Positions 1 through 5,471 of a DNA stretch of 5,990 nt are shown here, piece after piece. Source of the DNA: an uncultured Spartobacteria bacterium (lineage in GTDB: Bacteria > Verrucomicrobiota > Verrucomicrobiia > Chthoniobacterales > UBA6821); contig CAIKYN010000171.1 in assembly GCA_903831635.1 (NCBI GenBank), positions 1 through 5,990 of the forward strand. The letters are read 5' to 3'. The translations under genes were made by a program, and so were the position numbers. Within the stretch, counting starts at the first letter, position 1. Each line of letters begins with the position of its first letter. Below the pieces are notes generated by a model. That model searched no databases and had not been told where the DNA came from. It worked only from the letters and a program-made list of their open reading frames with translations.

Positions 1-66
1 ACTGCTGCTTTGCTGGTTGCCATAGGAAAGGTGGTGGTTGTCTAGTGGGTACGATGAATAATCGAA

Positions 67-141
67 TGGTGCCAGTAGCAGGATTCGAACCTGCGACCAA
101 GGGCTTATGAGTCCCCTACTCTACCGCTGAGCTATACTGGC
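67..141 (-). tRNA. tRNA with CAU anticodon (elongator Met or Ile2)
   Basis: Read on the minus strand, this 75-base gene folds as a complete cloverleaf. It has a perfect 7-bp acceptor stem (GCCAGTA/TACTGGC), a D arm with AGCGGTA loop, a T stem GCAGG/CCTGC with the canonical TTCGAAT loop, discriminator A and an encoded CCA. The anticodon loop is CTCATAA, so the anticodon is CAU (plus positions 107-109). The paired G1-C72 argues against initiator fMet. CAU is read as Met by the elongator, or as Ile AUA if TilS makes lysidine at C34. The TTGGTCGC run after the anticodon stem resembles the E. coli ileX type, so Ile2 is a real possibility, and I cannot decide. The anticodon stem GGGGA/GCCCT carries a G-U pair at the far end and an A-G opposition next to the loop. 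Confidence 0.96.
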
Positions 142-152
142 TATGAGGGCGA

Positions 153-180
153 AGCGTATCAATTCGTCGTATCTCTTCAA
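153..180 (-). promoter_or_regulatory. candidate promoter of the CAU tRNA
   Basis: On the minus strand, TTGAAG (plus 175-180) lies 16 bases before TACGCT (plus 153-158). The latter keeps the first T, the A and the last T of a sigma-70 -10 box. It ends 11 bases before the tRNA, which would leave a leader of only a few bases. It is placed by position and box similarity alone, and both boxes are imperfect. Confidence 0.35.
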
Positions 181-277
181 GGGAGAATGTGAGGTAAGGG
201 AGATTACTCGCCGTTAAGTACGGCACTTATTTCGATCAAGTGACTGAAGAAGATGGAGAAAATAAACGACTATCGTG

Positions 278-306
278 TTGACAACTTTTTGTGCGGGTCC
301 TACTAC
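278..306 (+). promoter_or_regulatory. candidate sigma-70 promoter for the outer-membrane protein gene
   Basis: A perfect -35 box TTGACA (278-283) is followed after 17 bases by TACTAC (301-306), a poor -10 that keeps the TA start. Transcription would begin near 313, about 27 bases before the ATG at 340. The promoter lies inside the longer in-frame reading frame that opens at ATG 253, so a transcript from here could not include that upstream start. This is one of the reasons for choosing 340. The alternative -10 TATACC at 319-324 is too far from TTGACA. Confidence 0.5.
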
Positions 307-339
307 ACAGCTTGTCAGTATACCATAAACCAACACTAC

Positions 340-888
340 ATGAATAAAACACTTACACTCCTTGCAGTTGTGATTGCTACCGTCGCGACATCGTTCGCAG
401 GCGAAGCCGTCTCCTCCAAAAAAGTCGTCGTCGCTCCCCAGGCGGAAGATCTCTTCCGTGCCGGTGAATTCGACATCGATGCCTTCGCCGCCGGTGCAGC
501 CGGTAACTACAACGTCAAGAGCGGCAAGAGCTCTTCCGTCAACGGCTTCGGCGGCGGTCTTGGTGCCAGCTACTTCTTCTCGAAGTACTTCGGCGTCGGC
601 ATCGATGACACGCTCACCAGCCTCAACGGCAACGGTAAGACCTACGACAGCGCCCAGGGTGACATCATCGCCCGTCTTCCCTTCGAGAGCCTCCACCTTG
701 CTCCTTACGCCCTCGTTGGCGGTGGTGCAACCTGGGGTACCAAGAGCCAGGGTGATGGAAACGTCGGAGTCGGTCTTGATTACCGCTTTAACCGCACGAT
801 CGGCATCTTTGCTGATTCCCGTTACCTCTACGGTAACAACGGACTCAACGAGAGCCTTACCCGCGCCGGTCTCCGTTTTGCTTTCTAA
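340..888 (+). CDS. small outer-membrane beta-barrel protein (porin-like)
   Basis: This is a 182-residue secreted protein, probably a small OmpA/OmpX-like beta-barrel in the outer membrane. Residues 1-20 form a signal peptide: a Lys at 3, a hydrophobic core LTLLAVVIATVA, then TSFA-G with likely cleavage at 20/21 (23/24 is also possible). The mature part has alternating, glycine-rich amphipathic stretches (68-90, 107-132, 141-164), as in transmembrane strands. It ends LTRAGLRFAF with a terminal Phe, the C-terminal signal recognised by the BAM assembly machinery. The start at 340 is preferred over the in-frame ATG at 253, because only 340 gives an N-terminal signal peptide and the promoter lies between the two. 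No Shine-Dalgarno sequence precedes it. Codons ending in C dominate, which suggests high expression. It is a single-gene unit closed by the terminator at 914-948. Its specific role (structural or pore) cannot be told from the sequence. Confidence 0.82.
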   Translation: MNKTLTLLAVVIATVATSFAGEAVSSKKVVVAPQAEDLFRAGEFDIDAFAAGAAGNYNVKSGKSSSVNGFGGGLGASYFFSKYFGVGIDDTLTSLNGNGKTYDSAQGDIIARLPFESLHLAPYALVGGGATWGTKSQGDGNVGVGLDYRFNRTIGIFADSRYLYGNNGLNESLTRAGLRFAF

Positions 889-913
889 GAATCTCTTAGA
901 TTAAGAACACTTC

Positions 914-948
914 AAGAGGCCCCGGAGGAAACTCCGGGGCCTTTTTTT
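914..948 (+). terminator. intrinsic terminator after the outer-membrane protein gene
   Basis: A perfect 10-bp stem, GGCCCCGGAG (918-927) with CTCCGGGGCC (932-941), is closed by a GAAA tetraloop and followed by seven T (942-948). The A-rich bases 914-917 can pair with the first Ts. The stem is very GC-rich and starts 30 bases after the stop codon, so it should separate this gene from mnmA. The T tract is on the plus strand, so termination of plus-strand transcription is the clear reading. Confidence 0.95.
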
Positions 949-980
949 ATCTTCTGGGCATTACCGGTGAAGCCCCTTCG

Positions 981-1009
981 TTGACGCCACTTCTCTGAGC
1001 AAGTAGGTT
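981..1009 (+). promoter_or_regulatory. candidate promoter for the mnmA-rib-nusB-ftsY unit
   Basis: TTGACG (981-986) is followed after 17 bases by TAGGTT (1004-1009), which keeps T1, A2 and T6 of the -10 consensus. A start near 1016 would give a leader of about 17 bases before the mnmA ATG. It lies in the only gap between the terminator at 914-948 and mnmA, where a promoter is needed. The boxes are imperfect and untested. Confidence 0.42.
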
Positions 1010-1032
1010 TTTGCTTTCACAAAGTCTATTGC

Positions 1033-2190
1033 ATGAGCATATCCAACCCATTACCTGAATCCCGACGTGTCGTTGTGGGAATGAGTGGAGGCGTGGATTC
1101 GAGCGTGGCCGCCTATCTGCTGAAAGAGCAGGGATGGGAGGTTATCGGAGTCACCATGAAGCTCTGGCCGCAAGACTGCATGTCCCGGGCCGAGGACAAG
1201 TGCTGTGGTCCCCAAGCAATCGCTGATGCCCGAGGAGTAGCACACGCACTGGGAGTTCCACACTATGTCATCGATGAGGCGGTTCCCTTCGAGCGCCTGG
1301 TGATCGATTACTTTGCTGACGAGTATAAGGCCGGGCGCACGCCGAACCCCTGTGTCATGTGTAACGAGAAGCTGAAATTCGGCAATCTCTGGGACAAGGC
1401 GACGGCCCTCGGCGCATCCTTCATCGCCACGGGGCACTATGCGATCGCAGAGCATCCCGCTGACAGTGCCCCGATTCTCCGCAAGGGTCTCGACCCAAAG
1501 AAAGACCAATCCTACTTCCTCTTCAGTCTACGGAGGGAACAGCTCGCCCGGGCCCTTTTTCCACTCGGCTCCCTGACAAAAGAGGAGATCCGCGGCATTG
1601 CCCGCAAACTCGGTCTCAAGGTGGCCGACAAGGAGGATAGTCAGGAAATCTGCTTTGTCCCTGGTAAGGATTACAAGGCCTTCCTTAAGGATCGCTTCAC
1701 GGATCGTGGTGAGACCTTCCAGCCCGGCGGCTTTTACGACATGCAGGGAAATCATCTTGGCCCGCATGATGGTATCGAACTCTTCACCATCGGTCAGCGC
1801 AAAGGCCTCCCCGGAGGCGCCGGCGCCCCCCGCTATGTCATCGATATCGATGCTGCGAGCGGCCGTGTCGTCTTAGGGGGCGAGGAGGATTTGCTTTGTG
1901 AGGAGTTCACGGTCAATCGAACTAATTGGCATGGAGAGGCCCCCTCTACTTCTACCCCTCGGAGAATTACAGTGAAAGTTCGCCATGGTCACACGGGGGA
2001 CCTGGCCGAAGTGACCGCCGGCTCCGATGACAGCGCCATGATCAGACCCTTGGAACCTCTACGTGCCGTCACTCCGGGACAAGCTGCCGTCTTCTATGAT
2101 GGAGACCGAGTGATCGGTGGCGGCTGGATTGCGCGCCGCACGATCAGCTCTGCCAAGCCACCATCATCGCACGAGGTCGCTCTCTCATGA
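1033..2190 (+). CDS. mnmA: tRNA-specific 2-thiouridylase MnmA
   Basis: MnmA adds sulfur to C2 of U34 in tRNA-Lys, -Glu and -Gln, using ATP to adenylate the uridine and a cysteine persulfide to deliver sulfur. It is cytoplasmic. The 385 residues show the N-type ATP pyrophosphatase loop GMSGGVDSS (16-24), the CCGPQAIADAR segment (57-67), the catalytic motif TPNPCVMCNEKLKFG with Cys107, GHY (134-136), DQSYFL (158-163), and SQEICFVP with the partner Cys207. FTIGQRKGL (251-259) and the C-terminal beta-barrel domain ending in VTPGQAAVFYDGD follow. Both catalytic cysteines are present, so the enzyme should be active. The length is normal. The last 15 residues or so form a Ser/Pro-rich tail. No Shine-Dalgarno sequence is visible before this ATG, but the conserved N-terminus begins soon after it. 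The stop codon overlaps the ribBA start by four bases (ATGA), so translation of the two is probably coupled. Confidence 0.98.
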   Translation: MSISNPLPESRRVVVGMSGGVDSSVAAYLLKEQGWEVIGVTMKLWPQDCMSRAEDKCCGPQAIADARGVAHALGVPHYVIDEAVPFERLVIDYFADEYKAGRTPNPCVMCNEKLKFGNLWDKATALGASFIATGHYAIAEHPADSAPILRKGLDPKKDQSYFLFSLRREQLARALFPLGSLTKEEIRGIARKLGLKVADKEDSQEICFVPGKDYKAFLKDRFTDRGETFQPGGFYDMQGNHLGPHDGIELFTIGQRKGLPGGAGAPRYVIDIDAASGRVVLGGEEDLLCEEFTVNRTNWHGEAPSTSTPRRITVKVRHGHTGDLAEVTAGSDDSAMIRPLEPLRAVTPGQAAVFYDGDRVIGGGWIARRTISSAKPPSSHEVALS

Positions 2191-3476
2191 AAAAAATCTC
2201 CCCTCCAAAGAAAATTGCTCCTAAGGGGTCGATTCCCAAATCATCCAAGACATCCACGATTTCAAAGGGCTCCAAAACCTCAGCGTCTTTCGATCCGATC
2301 CCTGATGTCCTTGAGGTAATCAGGAAGGGGGGGATGGTGATCGTCACCGATGATGAGGATCGTGAGAATGAGGGTGACCTTGTCATGGCGGCTTCAAAGG
2401 TCACGCCGCAAGCCGTGAATTTCATGGCGACCCACGGACGTGGTCTCATCTGCGCTCCCATCACCGAGGAACGCGCCAACCATCTTGGCCTCCAGCGAAT
2501 GGTCGCCCACAACCGCGAGCTCCATGCCACCGACTTCACCGTCTCGGTTGATGCCTCCCATGGCACCACGACTGGGATTAGTGCCCGCGATCGCGCGGCA
2601 ACGATCAAGGTTTTGGGAAGTTCCAAAGCCAGATCGAAAGATCTCCGCCAACCGGGCCATATTTTCCCGCTCCAGGCCGCTGAGGGAGGAGTACTCAAAA
2701 GAGCTGGTCACACCGAGGCGGGAGTCGATCTGGCACGCCTCGCGGGTCTCGATCCCTCGGGTGTCATCTGCGAGATCCTGAACGAGGACGGCTCGATGGC
2801 GCGCCTTCCCGATCTTTTGAAGTTTAAAAAGAAGCATGGCCTCAAAATCTGCTCGATCAGGGATCTCATCGCCTACCGCCGCAAGAGCGAAAAGCTGGTC
2901 CGCAGGGAACAGGAGATCGAGATGCCGACCGACTTTGGCGATTTTAAGATGTTCCTCTACCGCGCCGAGGTTGATAACCATCATCATCTGGCGCTGGTGA
3001 AAGGCCCCATTGATCCCAAGAAGCCGGCTCTCGTCCGCGTTCATAGCGAATGCCTCACGGGAGATGTCTTCGGATCGCGCCGCTGTGATTGCGGAAGCCA
3101 ACTGCACCGGGCACTGGCCCAGATCGCCGCGAGCGGTCACGGCGTCTTGGTCTACATGCGTCAGGAAGGACGCGGCATCGGACTGCCGGCAAAGATTCAT
3201 GCCTACAAGCTTCAGGAAGAGGGGTTCGATACCGTCGAGGCCAACGAACGCTTAGGCTATCCGGCGGATCTCAGGGATTATGGGACCGGGGCGCAGATCC
3301 TCGCTGATCTGGGGGTCTCCAAAATCCGCCTTCTTACCAATAACCCCCGGAAGGTCGTGGGACTCGAAGGTTATGGCATGGAGATCGTCGAGCGCGTTCC
3401 CATCCGCTCCGATGCCAACAAGCACAACGCCCGCTACCTCTCGACGAAAAAGAAGAAGCTTGGGCACATGATTTAG
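2187..3476 (+). CDS. ribBA: RibBA: DHBP synthase / GTP cyclohydrolase II fusion
   Basis: This bifunctional riboflavin enzyme has 429 residues. The N-terminal domain makes 3,4-dihydroxy-2-butanone 4-phosphate from ribulose 5-phosphate. The C-terminal domain opens the imidazole ring of GTP. RibB motifs are DDEDRENEGDL (55-65), HGRGLIC (83-89), TDFTVSVD (115-122), GTTTGISARDRA (126-137), RQPGHIFPL (154-162) and KRAGHTEA (171-178). RibA motifs are RVHSECLTGD (284-293) with zinc ligands Cys289, Cys300 and Cys302, then RQEGRGIGL (325-333), YGTGAQIL (365-372) and LLTNNPRKV (382-390). The end NARYLSTKKKKLGHMI is typical, so the protein is complete and both halves look active. Residues 1-36 are an extra Lys/Ser/Pro/Thr-rich tail before the family start. 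The gene overlaps mnmA by four bases. GAGG at 2173-2176, nine to ten bases before the ATG, may serve as ribosome site. Its TAG stop is the first part of the heptamer tract that follows. Confidence 0.98.
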   Translation: MKKISPPKKIAPKGSIPKSSKTSTISKGSKTSASFDPIPDVLEVIRKGGMVIVTDDEDRENEGDLVMAASKVTPQAVNFMATHGRGLICAPITEERANHLGLQRMVAHNRELHATDFTVSVDASHGTTTGISARDRAATIKVLGSSKARSKDLRQPGHIFPLQAAEGGVLKRAGHTEAGVDLARLAGLDPSGVICEILNEDGSMARLPDLLKFKKKHGLKICSIRDLIAYRRKSEKLVRREQEIEMPTDFGDFKMFLYRAEVDNHHHLALVKGPIDPKKPALVRVHSECLTGDVFGSRRCDCGSQLHRALAQIAASGHGVLVYMRQEGRGIGLPAKIHAYKLQEEGFDTVEANERLGYPADLRDYGTGAQILADLGVSKIRLLTNNPRKVVGLEGYGMEIVERVPIRSDANKHNARYLSTKKKKLGHMI

Positions 3477-3578
3477 GTGATAGGAACTAGGGCTTTGGGC
3501 GTAGGTCAGGAGAAGAATTTCCCTCATTCCATTTAATCTTCATAATTCATCCTTCATCCCTCATCCTTCTGCTAGTTC
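3474..3578 (+). repeat. degenerate 7-base tandem repeat tract between ribBA and ribH
   Basis: The whole interval from the ribBA stop codon to the base before the ribH ATG is 105 bases, exactly fifteen 7-base steps, and it reads in one phase. The first five units are TAGGTGA, TAGGAAC, TAGGGCT, TTGGGCG and TAGGTCA (3474-3508). A diverged middle follows (3509-3536). Then come TCTTCAT, AATTCAT, CCTTCAT, CCCTCAT and CCTTCTG (3537-3571), and a final CTAGTTC. Two unit types are therefore seen, TAGGnnn and nnTTCAT. GAACTAG at 3484-3490 and CTAGTTC at 3572-3578 form an inverted pair near the two ends. I see no hairpin with a T run and no FMN riboswitch core. It resembles the heptanucleotide short tandem repeats known from cyanobacteria; whether it recurs in this genome cannot be seen here. 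Confidence 0.7.
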
Positions 3579-4064
3579 ATGCTGAAGCCACTTTCATCCA
3601 GACCCACCCTTGATCCCAAGTCCGCAAATCACTTTGCGATTGTGGCAAGCAGGTACAATGGAGAATTTGTGGAGCCGATGTTGGCCAAGGCGCTGGAGGA
3701 AATCACCCTGATTGAGCCGCTCTCCAAGACCCACGTGGTTCATGCACCTGGCTCCTTTGAGATCCCCTATTTGGCAGGACAACTTATCCGAAAAAACAAA
3801 CCCGATGCCATTATTTGCCTCGGAGTCATTTTCCAAGGAGAGACCGCCCATGCCAGCCTGATCGCGGCTTCCGTGAGTGATGAGCTTTGCAGGATGTCGG
3901 TCGATGCCGGCATCCCGATCATTCACGCGGTTCTTCTTCTTCGGAACGAAGGCCAAGCCAGAGAGCGGTGCCTTGGCAACCAGAGCAACCGCGGCACCGA
4001 AGCCGCGCGCGCTGCCATTGAGTCCCTCCGCGCCTCTGCAGGCATCACACCATCTTTAACCTGA
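3579..4064 (+). CDS. ribH: 6,7-dimethyl-8-ribityllumazine synthase RibH
   Basis: RibH condenses the RibB product with 5-amino-6-ribitylaminouracil to give lumazine, the step before riboflavin. The family forms pentamers or 60-mer capsids. The 161 residues match the family length. Visible motifs are ASRYNGEFVEPML (23-35), the substrate loop PGSFEIP (57-63), GVIFQGETAH (82-91) with the catalytic His91, and GQARERCLGNQSNRGTEAA (125-143) with the phosphate-binding Arg130. The segment IIHAVLLLRNEGQA departs from the usual VIFGVLTTxxxEQA: His116 stands where B. subtilis has Phe113, and the Thr-Thr pair is Leu-Leu. The residues after His91 are ASLIA rather than the common FDYIA type. No Shine-Dalgarno sequence precedes the ATG, which directly abuts the pyrimidine-rich heptamer tract. 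nusB follows after six bases. The identification is firm; the substitutions look like a subfamily variant rather than decay. Confidence 0.95.
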   Translation: MLKPLSSRPTLDPKSANHFAIVASRYNGEFVEPMLAKALEEITLIEPLSKTHVVHAPGSFEIPYLAGQLIRKNKPDAIICLGVIFQGETAHASLIAASVSDELCRMSVDAGIPIIHAVLLLRNEGQARERCLGNQSNRGTEAARAAIESLRASAGITPSLT

Positions 4065-4070
4065 ATCATT

Positions 4071-4532
4071 ATGGGAGTACGTAGCGAAGGCCGTGAGGCC
4101 GCCATTCAGTTCCTCTACCAGCGCGATCAAGGGGGCGGCGCAGGGGTTTCCGACCTCGAGGATTTTTACGCCTTCCGTGGACTTAGCCCTGCAGCGCGCC
4201 GATTTTGCGAAGGCCTTGTCAGTGGCTTGCTTGAACATACTGCCGAGATCGACAGCAAACTCCGAGAGCACACCCAGAACTACGAACTGGAGCGCCTCTC
4301 TGCCGTCGACCGCAATATCCTGCGCCTTGCCATTCACGAGATGCTCTTTTGTCCCGAAATCCCACCCGTGGTCTCCATTAATGAGGCCATCAATATTGCC
4401 AAGAAATATGGCACCGAGGAGTCGGGTCGTTTTGTGAACGGTGTTTTGGACAAGATCAAGGCCACACTCCAGCGTCCCGATCGCACTCCAGCCGCAAAGC
4501 TTGCGGATGATTCTGACAACTCCGAAGAATAA
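4071..4532 (+). CDS. nusB: transcription antitermination factor NusB
   Basis: NusB binds the boxA RNA of rRNA operons together with NusE (ribosomal protein S10) and helps RNA polymerase read through terminators. The 153 residues are all-helical. The N-terminal REAAIQFLYQRDQ (8-20) carries the family Arg-Glu and Leu-Tyr pattern. The C-terminal core runs from LSAVDRNILRLAIHEML (76-92) through INEAINIAKKYG (103-114) to SGRFVNGVLDKIK (118-130). After that comes a short acidic tail, DDSDNSEE, that is not part of the core. The start lies six bases after the ribH stop with no Shine-Dalgarno sequence, so it probably depends on ribosomes finishing ribH. ribH-nusB adjacency is common in bacteria and supports both calls. 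The stop overlaps the ftsY start by one base (TAATG). Confidence 0.97.
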   Translation: MGVRSEGREAAIQFLYQRDQGGGAGVSDLEDFYAFRGLSPAARRFCEGLVSGLLEHTAEIDSKLREHTQNYELERLSAVDRNILRLAIHEMLFCPEIPPVVSINEAINIAKKYGTEESGRFVNGVLDKIKATLQRPDRTPAAKLADDSDNSEE

Positions 4533-5392
4533 TGGCTGGCTGGCTCAAGGGGATCCTGGGGCGCATCACCGGCGCTCACGAAGCGGTTGACTGGGAGGAG
4601 GTTGAGGCCGCCCTCTGGCAGTCCGATCTCGGCGCACCCACGGCAACTGCCATCCTGGAATCCCTTCGCGCCAAGGGACTCGCTCTCCACTCAGAGAATG
4701 TTCTCCAGGCTGCCCGCGAAGAAGCTGCCAAGTTCCTTCCTGAGCAAGGAAAAGAGCTGACTCCGATGCCCTCCGAAACGGAGGGACCTGTCGTGATCCT
4801 CATGGTGGGGGTCAATGGAACCGGCAAAACCACCAGTAGCGCCAAACTTGCATCCCTTCTTAAATCTCGCGGACATTCGGTCTTGCTCTGCGCAGCCGAT
4901 ACCTTCCGTGCGGCAGCTGTGGAACAACTCAAGTCCTGGGGGGAACGCCTTGATGTTGAGGTCGTGAGTAGCGAGTACGGGGCCGATCCCGCCGCCCTCT
5001 GCCATGATGCCCTCGCAAAAGCCAAGCGCCTGAAGTCCGACTTTCTCATCTGCGATACGGCTGGCCGCCTCCATACGAAATCGAATCTCATGCAGGAACT
5101 AGCGAAGGTGAAGCGCTCCCTCGGAAAGATTGATCCCTCGGCGCCCCATGAGGTCTTCCTTGTGGCCGACACCACAACCGGCAGCAACGCGGTGATTCAG
5201 GCGAAGGAATTCCATGCAGCCACTCCGCTCACCGGCCTCATCCTGACCAAACTGGATGGCTCTGGCAAAGGAGGTGTCGCCGTGGCCATCGCCCGCGAGA
5301 CAGGAATCACACCGCGATTCATCGGAACTGGTGAACAAGCCGGGGATCTCGCCCTCTTCGACAGGACTTCCTTTCTGGAAAGAATGCTATAG
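4532..5392 (+). CDS. ftsY: signal recognition particle receptor FtsY (short NG form)
   Basis: FtsY is the membrane-associated GTPase that docks the signal recognition particle carrying ribosomes that make membrane proteins. The 286 residues are an N domain (about 1-75) and a G domain. GTPase motifs in order are G1 GVNGTGKTT (93-101), DTFRAAAVEQL (123-133), G3 DTAGR (175-179), DTTTGSNAV (213-221), G4 TKLDG (239-243) and the closing GTGEQAGDL (265-273). The gene is FtsY rather than Ffh because there is no Met-rich M domain: the protein ends shortly after GTGEQAGDLALFD. The acidic A domain of E. coli FtsY is absent. The protein begins directly with MAGWLKGILGRITG, which can form an amphipathic helix suited to membrane contact. 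It overlaps nusB by one base, so translation is likely coupled. No terminator is visible after the stop. Confidence 0.97.
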   Translation: MAGWLKGILGRITGAHEAVDWEEVEAALWQSDLGAPTATAILESLRAKGLALHSENVLQAAREEAAKFLPEQGKELTPMPSETEGPVVILMVGVNGTGKTTSSAKLASLLKSRGHSVLLCAADTFRAAAVEQLKSWGERLDVEVVSSEYGADPAALCHDALAKAKRLKSDFLICDTAGRLHTKSNLMQELAKVKRSLGKIDPSAPHEVFLVADTTTGSNAVIQAKEFHAATPLTGLILTKLDGSGKGGVAVAIARETGITPRFIGTGEQAGDLALFDRTSFLERML

Positions 5393-5441
5393 CCCATCCC
5401 GGCTCGTATGTCGGATCCGTAAGGCGTGCACTCTTGCAATC

Positions 5442-5456
5442 GGCACAAATTTTGCC
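5442..5456 (+). promoter_or_regulatory. small inverted repeat before the decarboxylase gene
   Basis: GGCA (5442-5445) and TGCC (5453-5456) flank a seven-base AT-rich centre, ending just before the ribosome site. The spacing would suit a dimeric repressor, or the dyad could occlude ribosome binding as a small hairpin. The arms are only four bases long, so chance is a fair explanation. I see no convincing -35/-10 pair in the 79-base gap. Confidence 0.22.
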
Positions 5457-5463
5457 AAGGTGA
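5457..5463 (+). promoter_or_regulatory. Shine-Dalgarno site of the decarboxylase gene
   Basis: AAGGTGA lies eight bases before the ATG at 5472, a good match to the 16S rRNA tail at normal spacing. It fixes the start of the downstream gene. It is the only strong Shine-Dalgarno sequence in the window; the genes starting at 340, 1033, 3579 and 4071 have none. Confidence 0.7.
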
Positions 5464-5471
5464 ATTCCACC

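Noticed and set aside
210..224. Hairpin GCCGT-TAAGT-ACGGC in the divergent intergenic region
   Set aside because: Five base pairs with no T tract and no link to either promoter; too short to call an operator or terminator.
214..696. Long minus-strand reading frame (160 codons) opposite the outer-membrane protein gene
   Set aside because: It is the mirror of a GC-biased coding strand. Its product is an Asp/Glu/Val/Gly-rich string without recognisable domains, and the plus strand has a signal peptide and a beta-barrel end.
374..904. Second plus-strand frame inside the outer-membrane protein gene
   Set aside because: The product is Ser/Pro/Ala/Arg-rich low complexity, as expected from a shifted frame of C-ending codons. 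It has no ribosome site and is fully overlapped by the better supported gene.
2394..3200. 268-codon minus-strand frame opposite ribBA
   Set aside because: The plus strand carries every RibB and RibA motif in order, while the minus product has no recognisable motif. It is a shadow frame.
3512..3541. Terminator hairpin (GAAGA with TCTTC) between ribBA and ribH
   Set aside because: Only five base pairs around a 20-base loop, with no T run after it.
3477..3578. FMN riboswitch in front of ribH
   Set aside because: The gap is too short and lacks the conserved RFN core blocks; heptamer repeats fill it instead.
3474..3578. CRISPR array or attachment site
   Set aside because: Units are only seven bases with no spacers, there are no cas or integrase genes in the window, and the tRNA at 67-141 is not repeated nearby.
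4576..5187. 203-codon minus-strand frame opposite ftsY
   Set aside because: It lies wholly under the conserved GTPase motifs of ftsY, and its product is Ser/Arg/Ala-rich with no domain.
5412..5419. Perfect 8-base palindrome CGGATCCG after ftsY
   Set aside because: Short palindromes of this size occur by chance, and no second copy or promoter boxes accompany it.
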